NCBI GenBank assembly: GCA_963576565.1
Contig: OY755038.1
Span: 177,808,438-177,872,437 of the forward strand
Direction of reading: 5' to 3'
DNA: 64,000 nt
From: Aspidapion aeneum
Lineage: Eukaryota; Arthropoda; Insecta; Coleoptera; Brentidae
Below, piece by piece: positions 55,874-64,000 of this stretch. The translations under genes were made by a program, and so were the position numbers. Position 1 is the stretch's first letter. Each line of letters begins with the position of its first letter. The notes below the pieces were generated by a model. It was not told the DNA's origin and did no database searches. It saw only the letters and a list, made by a program, of their open reading frames with translations.

Positions 55874-56199
55874 AAGGTGGAAAGTAATATCGATACGTGG
55901 CCAGATGATTTTAGGTCTAAATTTTGTAATATCATGTAACCTTCAATTTTAAGCCTCCAATCTTTAAACTGACTATAACTTAGACTTTCAATAAGCTTTT
56001 CTGGAATAGGAATTCCTGGTTTTAAATTTAAATTTTGTGATAATGAACATGGCTGTGTTTCATCAATGTTTACATCTAAATTATCTACATTTTCCTTATT
56101 AGGTATAGTATTCTGAAGAAACATATCTTGAATTATGTCCCTGAGCTCTAAAAATCGTGTATCCATTCGACTTTCTATTCGATTTTCTAAGTTTGCCAT
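55870..56199 (-). pseudogene. gag: Compact gypsy Gag, N-terminal remnant
   Basis: 109 codons beginning MANLENRIESRMDTRFLE at 56199, with IPIPEKLIESLSYSQFKDWR, the beginning of a Gypsy Gag capsid region. It runs into pol sequence near 55870, so the rest of Gag, the knuckles and the protease are deleted. Confidence 0.7.
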
Positions 56200-56334
56200 T
56201 GCATCTTTAATTTCCCTATTTGTGTATTTATTTATCTTGGGACGTTTCGGAGACGTCTTGAATTCTAGTAGATCTTCTGTTACGCTTTCCAGCCATTTTT
56301 ATGTTTTTGATGATTAAAATTACCGACTGCGCTA

Positions 56335-56466
56335 TGTGATATTCTTATTTTAATGGATTGAGAATAATTTATTTTTTATATCCATTTTCTGACAACTTCA
56401 TAATGAATACTTCAACTAATCAAAATATAACATAAACAAATATACAATGTGAATTATATCACATCA
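56335..56466 (-). repeat. Compact gypsy 5' LTR
   Basis: 132 bp; adjacent on the inner side to the primer site (coding strand TAGCGCAGTCGGTAA). Confidence 0.93.
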
Positions 56467-56584
56467 CTTATTAGTAGATACATATTAACGATTTGGCAAC
56501 ATTGCCTACACCTGTTGTGAAAAAAACCGTGCGTATCGAGGTGCGTATCCAGTGGTAAACTTTATGTTTTTTTGTGGTGGCAGT

Positions 56585-57170
56585 GAAAAAATACTCTGCC
56601 AATATATGGGCCCCTAAGCTCACACTAGGTACTATAGTTATAGTGTACGTGTGAGGCTAATATAACTAAAAACTGAAATATATTTTATTCAACTCCAGAC
56701 TAAATTACCTTTTGTTTGATACCACACAAGCCATGTTTTGACTTAAGCTCAAATTTTTGAAATCTACACCCACCCTTAAAAATAACAAAAAACTAAAATG
56801 TATTTTGTTAAACTCCGGACTCAATTACCTTTCATTTGATATCACACACGCCATATTTTCACTTGAACTCTAATTTTTAAAATATACCCCCACCCTATTT
56901 TTTTAAATAAATTAAAATGTATTTTGTTTAACTGCAGACTGAATTACCTTTCGTTTGATATCACACACGCCATATTTTCACGTAAACTCTAATTTTTGAA
57001 ATCTACCCCCACCCTTTTATTTGGTTTGTGTTCGGTGGATTTTGTTCATTTTTAAATGGGACCATCTTGACCCAAGACCCAGCCTAGGTACCAAATTTCA
57101 TTAAAATCGGCAAAGCGGTTTTTGAGTTATGCGCGTTGGTCGTTACAGACAGACAGACACCTATACGGAC
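56585..57170 (+). repeat. Dispersed repeat family R, copy 3
   Basis: Same order as 44029-44700: ctctgccaat, hairpin agctcacac...gtgtgag, three tandem units (aactcc.gactcaattacc, tttgatatcacacacgcca), then ccaagacccagcctaggtac and a short cagacagacag run. The right-end hairpin of copy 2 is absent. Confidence 0.85.
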
Positions 57171-57620
57171 ATAAGAGGCGTTGTGGGGACTCCTACTTTT
57201 CACATGGGTTGCGCGGACCACTAGATAGAATAGAGATAAATTAAATGTTTAAAAACAAGTGTTTTTTGAGGCGCTCCAGTAAGGTGGAAACCTACTCAAA
57301 ATTTTCAAAAATGTCAAAATAAAGAAAATCTGTCAAACAGGTTTCACATGCGATGTGAGGTCCCTACGTTGTGAGGTCCATAAACGATGTGTGGTCCTTA
57401 GTCACGTCGGCGTCGCGGCGCCTCGAAAAGTATGAAAATAGAAATGTCGCGTCGTTGCGCGGTCCGCTACAACAAATGACTGAGATAAGTACGATAGGGA
57501 TTTATTTTGCAGACGGACCGATATTTTATATATGATGTGTGGATTTTTTGCGACACGAGGCCCTAACAGTGTAAAAATATGGACAGCGCGTCGCTGCGTG
57601 GACTGCCTGAATTAATAGCT
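57171..57620. repeat. Cluster of CG(A/T)TGTGNGGTCC-like motifs
   Basis: At least seven related words: gggttgcgcggacc (57227), gcgatgtgaggtcc (57353), acgttgtgaggtcc (57367), acgatgtgtggtcc (57383), cgttgcgcggtcc, tgatgtgtgga and cgctgcgtggac. The same words occur, mainly inverted, at 63750-63940. CpG-rich compared with surroundings. No gene. Confidence 0.55.
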
Positions 57621-58187
57621 ACTCTACAAAAATAAAAATTAAATTTGAATTTATTGGATAAAAACTACATTTCTTGGACAGAGGTCTGTTTATGAAATTT
57701 ACTTTATGCCTAGTACAATATTTATACACGTCCCAGCTGGCGTAAACTTCAATACTCCACTTAGCGTAAATATGGCTATTTAATAATTTGGGCACTGTTC
57801 AAACTTGACCCCTTATAGGGCTAAAATTCTGAACTCATTCTTTCATTGCCTTGCCAATTGTGTCTAAATTCATTTCCTTAATTATTACTGAACCTATTTA
57901 GATGAAAACAGGCATAATCGTAAAAATTAATATCAACATTTTCCTAGGTATATAATTATCCAGTTCGGTTTAGTTTGCTTTATGCTCGAAATAAAAAGTT
58001 ATTTTTCGACAACCACCAAACCGATTTCAACGGCTCCTGGCTTATTGTGTGGCAGAAATAAAGTTTTTTTTATAAATCCAAAACTATTTCTAAAAAAATT
58101 CTGGATCATAAAAATAAAAGGGCCTCTTTAATGGGTCAAGTTTGATTCTGTCCGCTATTTTGGATACTAAGACGGATTAAAAAGAAA
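57621..58187. other. Unassigned stretch
   Basis: No gene or clear repeat seen. Confidence 0.3.
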
Positions 58188-58197
58188 GATTTTTATA

Positions 58198-58257
<60 letters not shown>
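58188..58257. repeat. (TA)n microsatellite
   Basis: About 30 TA units with one TG interruption near 58202. Confidence 0.95.
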
Positions 58258-58260
<3 letters not shown>

Positions 58261-58356
58261 GTTTTATCACCGAAAACTGTTAATGGCCTATATCTTAAAA
58301 ACGGTAACGAATTTGGAAAAACCCTCGGACACGTCGATTTTGTTTGCCAGGGGGAC

Positions 58357-58810
58357 ACTTTTTGGCTATCTTAAAATTTTTGTAGCATGCACCATCTTCG
58401 AGGGGTATACTTTACCCCTATATTTTGAATAGGGAAAGTGGGTCTAGTAGTACTTTGTTTTGAAGTTCGCTTGAATATGAGTTTCGAAAATCCATCGATT
58501 TCTTTTTGAGATATTTGCTTCAAAGTTTCAAATTTAACATGGAATGATAAAATAAAAATTAAATCCGAAAAATATAAAATTTTTGATTAAATTTTTATTT
58601 TTTTAGTCCATGTTCAATTTGAAAGTTTGAGGGCAATTATCTCAAAAACTAATAGATAGATTTTTGAAAATCTTACACGGTTGTAAAGAGATTAAAAAGG
58701 CCTTCATTACAAGGTATCACTAGACCCACTTTCCCTAATCAAAATATAGGGGTAAAGTATACTCCTCGAAGGGGGCTCGTGCTACAAAAATTTCAGGATA
58801 GCCAAAAAGT
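58357..58810. repeat. 454-bp palindromic element
   Basis: Left end actttttggctatc mirrors gatagccaaaaagt at the right end. Arms share ggtatactttacccctatat, agggaaagtgggtctag and the centre near 58580 (catgg...ccatg). Non-coding foldback-type repeat. Confidence 0.85.
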
Positions 58811-58835
58811 TAGTTTCTTTTTCAGTTTTCAAAAA

Positions 58836-59130
58836 AACTAAGCATTTTAGAGAAAAAATGTTACAATACCTTTTTAGAGAACATAAAATGTTCTTTTAAA
58901 TAGCGTATTACAAAGTAGTGTTTAAGCTATTATTGGCACTACAGGGGCTTCCGCATATTGAGGTGATTTTTTTCTAATTAATTTTTAAAAAATTTTTACT
59001 TATTTTGTTAAAAACTAAGCTTTTGAAAAAACCTTGTTTTGCTCTATTTTGTTGAAAATATAATTATCTTTAAAACGATATGTATCTAGTGGGTTTTTGT
59101 AAGCAGGGAACACTCATAAAGAATATACGC
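58836..59130 (+). repeat. Repeat unit present inverted at 63190-63560
   Basis: Landmarks cagttttcaaaaaaactaag, ctttttagagaacataaaat, ccgcatattgaggt and aacgatatgtatc have inverted counterparts at 63190-63560. Two diverged sub-units of about 200 bp seem to be present on the right side. Confidence 0.75.
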
Positions 59131-59381
59131 ATGAATAGTGAATTTTTTTAATTCACAAACGCCCCTGGTGTATTAACGGCTATGTAAATGTTATAACTAC
59201 ACACATGATTCAAAAGAAAATTTAATTGTCGATAACACATGGTAAAACGTTTTTCTCGGTAGAGCTGGTTTTACAAAAAATTGGTAAAATACTTGATAAC
59301 AATACTTTTTTTTGTGATTAAAAAAAAATCCCTAAATATGTTGTATATTCTTTGAGTGTTTCCCGTTAACAACATTAGATT

Positions 59382-59872
59382 AAACCAGTGGCTTTAGTTG
59401 GATTGCCTAAAATGGTAATAAAACACACAAAAAACGAAAAAGAAAACAAGTATTTTTTGATTCAACCAGTGGTTTTAGTTGGATTGCCTAAAATGGCACT
59501 AAAACATAAAAAAAAAACGAAAAAGAAAATAAGTATTTTTTTGTTAAACCAGTGGCTTTAGTTGGATTGCCTAAAATGGTAATAAAATATCAAAAAAAAA
59601 CGAAAAAGAAGACAAGTATTTTTTTATTAAACCAGTGGCTTTAGTTCGATTGCTTAAAATGGTAGATAATAAAACTCTGAAAAAAAAACGAAAAAGAAAA
59701 CAAGTATCTTTAGATTAAACCAGTGGCTTTACTTGGATTGCCCAAAATGGTAATAAAACACCAAAAAAAAACGAAAAAGAAAACAAGTATTTTGTTAATT
59801 AAACCAGTGGCTTAGGGGCCCATATATTGGAATGCCTAAAATGGATAAATAAAACATGAAAATGAAAACAAA
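59382..59872 (+). repeat. About 83-bp tandem repeat, six copies
   Basis: The phrase aaaccagtggctttagttgg starts near 59383, 59463, 59545, 59628, 59714 and 59799; each unit then has ttgcctaaaatgg, aaaacgaaaaagaaaa and caagtattttt. The last copy is altered (ggcccatatattgg). Confidence 0.92.
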
Positions 59873-61811
59873 ATTCTACATCAAAACGAAAACAAAGGTC
59901 ATGCGATGCGATTTCACACATGCGCAAAAATAAAAATATCTATTTTTTTTAAATTTTAATATTTATATTTATTTTTATTTGTATAAACCCAGCATAAGAA
60001 ACTATGGCTGAATACTAACCAAACAAATCCTGAAGTCCGTCTTTAAAAGTATTGTAGTTCAAGGGGCCGACTACTGGTTTTGAAAAAAATATTCAGTCGG
60101 CCGCCCGGCCGACTAGTAGATTTTTAGAATCATGCGCTACCAGTAGTCGGCCATCAGAAAAAAAAAACTAGGTTGTGATTATTTTTTACAAGCTTTTATC
60201 AAAGAAGATATATCAACAAGAAGCGAAATACTGTCACTCAAAACATTGTTCATATGGGAAATAAATATGTGACGTCACGCTTAGACCAAATGAAACTAAT
60301 GCAGTTATATTACACTGAGAAAAATTTTGTGTAACTGTGGTTTGTGGTGCATTTTTATTACACGAAGAAAAAAATGAAATTAAGAGGGACATTACACCTA
60401 TATAATCATATAACTGTGGTCACAGAAAATCGACCCTTTTTAAATTTTTATTTGATTGTTTGCAAGAACGGTTATATATTTTTATCGAGAAAAATCGGTT
60501 ACGGAATTAAATAGAAAAAATAATAACTAACAAATACACAATAATTATTGTAATATTTATAAAAATCTAAGTAATATTATATTGTTTAAAGATTCTTCCC
60601 GGCCATTTTAAATTTAAAAATTATAAGAAAAAGGAAATTAAGGGGATTGACAATAAAACAAATTTTGCTAAAACGTTTATTGTTTTAGAAACAGGAACAA
60701 ACCCAACCACAATTGGGAGAAAATACAATTAATAGCTATTTACGTTACTAGACCTGTAAAGATTTCCGGTCGTGTATCGTACGTATTTTTTTTTAAACCG
60801 GTATAAAACAGCACAAACACAACTAACATGTAAATAATATTTTTTTAAAAACGATATGAAACACTACAACCATGCTACTCTACATGTAGATATTAAAGTA
60901 CTTACTCAAAAGCTTTTATATTTATAAATATCAAAAAACCCATAGGTTGCATTTATAATTGACTATATTTCAATTAATTTTTGCTTAATTTTAAATGTCA
61001 CTTTATATTTTAGATCATTTTTAAAAAAGGGACCGTAAAAATGGATTTTCCGGTCTCTTTTTCCGTGCCTTTTGAAAACGGAAAATTTTCCAAAAAGAAA
61101 AAAGTATACGCAAAATACTTGTTTTTCAGTCGGTTTAAAAAAAATTAATTACAGCTAAAACATGCAAAAAATTGTGTTTATAAAACAAATTCTAACGAAT
61201 ATAAAAATAAATAAGGTCTCAGGCGGGGGCAATCGCCATTTTCCAGAGAACTTCAAAAATAAGAGGCACATTCTGGTGTATTACACACCTACATGCAATT
61301 CTTTTATGTCAACATAAAGAAAATTTCCACTAGGCACTAGAGAAATGGATTAGTCGGATAAAATGATTTGGAGTCAGCCGCGGCTCGTGCCGGTGGCGAG
61401 CTGAAGACGCACATTATAAATAACGGGTACAAACCTTCTCTTTTAAAATTCGTTACATCCTAGAACTCATAGAACATGCTAGATCAGTTGAAAGGGATAA
61501 CTAATATATTTATAGGCCAAAGTGAAACATGCATCCCTATATACAGGACGTGGCTCCATTATACAAATAAACAAATAAGTTTACCATTCAAACACAGTAA
61601 ATTACAGGGATTCCTGACAGTATTTTTGCTAGTAAAGTTTTGATTTTTTTTTGTTAGTGTAAAACAAAAATTGCACAGTTTTTTCTTTGAGCGTAATAGT
61701 ACTGCATTACTGTCATTCAGGTTTTGTCGCTTCTTGTTGATATATTTTCTTTGCTTTGCTTTTATTTAGCTTCAGATGTTCTGTCTAACTAACTATCAAA
61801 TCTTGTGAAGC
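59873..61811. other. AT-rich mosaic without genes
   Basis: Contains an inverted repeat of GGCCGACTACTGG (60065-60077 and 60140-60152) around a GC-rich palindrome gtcggccgcccggccgac (60096-60113). The same 13-mer recurs at 63120. The rest shows no gene. Confidence 0.4.
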
Positions 61812-62420
61812 GTTTTTGACACACTTCCCATTATCCGATTTGGATGAAATTTGGTACACACATAGTGGTCCCATGACAATACAACAATGAGAAAAAGATA
61901 TCCTCCCACCCCTACCCCAACCTCTTCTATAGAAAAATGTGATTTTGACACACTTCGCGTTATCCGATTTGGATAAAATTTGGTATACACATAGTGGTCC
62001 GATGATAATACAATAATAAGAAAAAAATATCCTCCCACCCCTACCTCCTCCCCCCTCCATAGAAAAATTTGTTTTTGACACACTTCCCGTTATCCGATTT
62101 GGATGATATTTGGTATACATATAGTGATCCACTGACAATACAATATTAAGAAAAAAATATCCTAACCACCCCTACCCCCACCCCCTTAATAGAAAAATGA
62201 GTTTTTGACACACTTCCCCTTATCCGATTTGGATGAAATGTGGTATTCACATAGTGGTCCGATGACAATACAACATTTAAAAAAAATATCCTCCCACCCC
62301 TACCCCCACCTCCTTCCATAGAAAATGCTTTTTTGACACCCTTCCCATTATCCGATTTGGATGAAATTTGGTATACATATAGTGGTCCGATGACAATACA
62401 ACATTGAAAAAAAAATCCTG
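61812..62420 (+). repeat. About 129-bp tandem repeat, five copies
   Basis: tttttgacacacttcc starts near 61815, 61944, 62074, 62204 and 62331. Each unit has ttatccgatttggatgaaat, acatagtggtcc, gacaatacaa and a cctcccacccctacccc block. The Gly-rich reverse-strand frames are repeat artefacts. Confidence 0.93.
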
Positions 62421-62894
62421 CTAGATTGATTCTGGCAAATAGTGATATTTAATTGATACGGATATCTTATCGTGCTAAGATCGTCAAAATTTCCATCAGT
62501 CGGCCATCGCTTTTATTATTATGAAAATATTAGAATGTTGGAAAATTATTTTTTAATTTTTAGTGCATTTTATAAGAGCTTGTGACTTAAAAAAAATTTT
62601 TACCAATTTATTTACGATTTTTAGCTTTAAATTACTACAAAAATACCTCCCAAATAATATGCAATCTAAAATTTAGTAAGCAGACTTTACAGTTCGCTAA
62701 AAAATACTATTTCCCACACCACCTACATGTAGCAAAAATCTTAAAATTTCGTACTTTAAACGAACATAACGTGCACGGCAACACACGGCACGGTCATTTT
62801 AAAATGACAGTATTTTCTATTTATATAAAAACTCTTGGTATTAATAGAAAAATGGAATAAAAATGCATAGGATTAGCGCTGAATTTTCTAAGCA
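62421..62894. other. Unassigned stretch
   Basis: 62505-62590 resembles 26450-26560 (gtcatcgcttttattattatga, then ttttagtg.attttata.aagctt), a sequence next to the other pogo-like MITE. No gene. Confidence 0.4.
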
Positions 62895-63061
62895 CAGTCG
62901 AACCTCTATAACTCGAACTCAAGGGACAACCAAAACAGTTCTAGTTATGGAGAGTTCGAGTTATAGAAATTCGAACTAAACTGGTTAAAATACATATAAA
63001 AAGAGCAGGGACCACTTTAAAGGTTTGAGTTATAAAGGTTCGAGTTAGAGAGGTTCGACTG
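62895..63061. mobile_element. Pogo-like MITE, complete copy
   Basis: 167 bp, ends CAGTCGAACCTC and GAGGTTCGACTG with longer imperfect inverted repeats (tataactcgaac, gttcgagttagag). TA follows at 63062-63063; the left flank reads CA, probably a mutated TA. It matches the ends of the interrupted copy 19133-26439. Confidence 0.88.
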
Positions 63062-63189
63062 TACATTATTTTTCTTATTTTTTTATAAAAATGACCAAGA
63101 TTGCCGAGTACCGGTTGGGGGCCGACTACTGGTGCATTTACGCTACATATCGTCTTAACGATCATTTTATTTTCAAGAATACAGAGTTA

Positions 63190-63560
63190 AAAAAGATTTT
63201 TTAGAATGCTTAGTTTTTAAGAAAAATAAAAAAAGCAAGAAATTTTTTTTTTAATAATAAAAAGAATAACCTCAATATGCGGACGCCACTGGAGTGTCGA
63301 TAATAACTTTAAAACAATTTTGTGACAAACCGTTTAAATGAACATTTTATTTTCTCTAAAAAAGGTTTTTCAAGATTTTTCCCTAAAATGCTTGGTTTTT
63401 TGAAAACTGAATCAAACCTAAAAAACATAATTTTTTTGTGATCTTAAAAAATAACCCTAATTTATGCATACCAATTAAGTGCTAACTGTAGACTTGGCCC
63501 ACTTTGGTGATACATCGTTTAAAAGATAATATAATTTTCCATAATTAAGTTGATTATGTA
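63190..63560 (-). repeat. Inverted counterpart of 58836-59130
   Basis: Contains cctcaatatgcgg, atgaacattttattttctct, cttggttttttgaaaactga and gatacatcgttt, complements of the left-hand landmarks. Confidence 0.75.
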
Positions 63561-64000
63561 TACACACTTTCTGTAACTTTTTGAGAAAATGACATAAAAC
63601 TGAATAATTTCGGTTTATTTTGCATATATATACCATAAAAATAATTACGCACTGTAATAACTGTCAAGCACCCGAATTTGCCAAATTATGAAATACAAAT
63701 GGCCCTCTCTAGGCACGTGCCCGGCGTTAAGGGGTTTGATTAACTGGACCTCACATCGTAGGAATGTAACCGAATTTTCACACATGACCAAGAGACGCAT
63801 GGATAGGTGTTGGCGTAACATACCTTGTGAGGACACACGCCAACCCCTTACCGGAGCTGCGAGGTCCGCTGTGTTTAGACCGTATTTCTGCACTTTTCAT
63901 AAAATTTTAAAAATCACTTTCACCTGGACCACACAACGCATGTGAAAAACAGGAATTTAGCTCCAACAAATTTCTTGAGAGTATCGTAGAGTGCGCTTTT
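63561..64000. other. Right-edge stretch with inverted GGTCC motifs
   Basis: Holds ggacctcacatcgta (63750), gctgcgaggtccgc (63856) and ggaccacacaacgcatgtg (63926), related to the cluster at 57171-57620. Two opposite-strand frames of 80-odd codons here have no recognisable domain and I do not call them genes. Confidence 0.4.

Larger units (their letters stand above)
52967..56466 (-). mobile_element. Compact Ty3/gypsy element with 132-bp LTRs
   Basis: 3.5 kb, coding strand minus. LTRs 52967-53098 and 56335-56466 start TGATGTGATA and end ATATCACA on the coding strand; CTTAT is duplicated at 52962-52966 and 56467-56471. The primer site reads TAGCGCAGTCGGTAA and the 3' purine tract GAAGGGGAAGA. 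RT, RNase H and integrase are present; most of Gag and the protease are deleted near 55870. LTRs differ at only a few positions, so it is younger than the errantivirus-like copy. Confidence 0.93.

Noticed and set aside
45722..57484. A viral insertion (baculovirus-like envelope) as an integrated virus
   Set aside because: The envelope-like pieces lie between retroelement pol genes and LTRs, so they belong to LTR retrotransposons rather than to an integrated DNA virus.
61785..62138. Gly-rich repetitive reverse-strand proteins
   Set aside because: They read through a 129-130-bp tandem repeat whose period is not a constant multiple of three; frames are artefacts.
63645..63945. Two opposite-strand frames of 82 and 85 codons at the right edge
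   Set aside because: They overlap each other, have no domain, and fall in a repeat with inverted GGTCC motifs.

Overview
This window looks like a piece of an insect (at least arthropod) nuclear genome. The sequence is very AT-rich and intron-bearing, and is dominated by nested transposable elements typical of insects: a Penelope-like element, a BEL/Pao element, two Ty3/gypsy elements (one with an envelope gene), Jockey-like and other LINEs, many TA-flanked MITEs, and two complex satellites. I found no recognisable single-copy host gene, no rRNA or tRNA gene and no CRISPR array. The order or species cannot be decided from the sequence.

Left part (1-18 kb). A dispersed hairpin-bearing repeat (1-200) is followed by a 3.2-kb satellite of about 283-bp dimers (1420-4640) and two small tandem arrays (5514-5634, 5970-6560). 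From 6890 to 14948 lies a spliced plus-strand gene for a MULE-like transposase with C2H2 fingers, a DDE-type core and a SWIM finger. Six coding exons, including a 25-nt microexon, join in correct phase. A Penelope-like element (6994-9098) has split one zinc finger and left an 11-bp target duplication. A 2.1-kb foldback element and a 639-bp palindrome sit in two introns. Small MITEs and hairpins follow to 17.5 kb.

Middle (17.8-33 kb). A 235-bp satellite with an A-B-C higher-order pattern was split by a 9.6-kb DNA transposon (18054-27635; 27-bp inverted ends, ATTA duplication, no visible transposase). Inside it is a pogo-like MITE, and inside that a 7.1-kb BEL/Pao retrotransposon with LTRs and a CACTT duplication. 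A rearranged 450-bp piece of the BEL gag has been pasted into a unit of the satellite 5.5 kb away.

Right part (33.6-64 kb). An errantivirus-like gypsy element (33616-41379) has lost its integrase but keeps envelope-like sequence. A fragment of a second BEL-type element with its own envelope-like frame follows. Three LINEs are stacked at 44.8-52.7 kb; the middle Jockey-like one carries a 436-bp inverted-repeat insert with two hammerhead ribozymes. A compact gypsy element with 132-bp LTRs (52967-56466) follows. The last 7 kb is a mosaic of tandem repeats, palindromes and inverted copies with a recurring CG(A/T)TGTGNGGTCC-like motif.

The most interesting thread is hammerhead-ribozyme-like motifs in four unrelated contexts, all with a self-complementary helix III. 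In two of them the core positions 3 and 8 are U and A instead of C and G. A second thread is the very readable nesting, where target duplications give a relative chronology of insertions.
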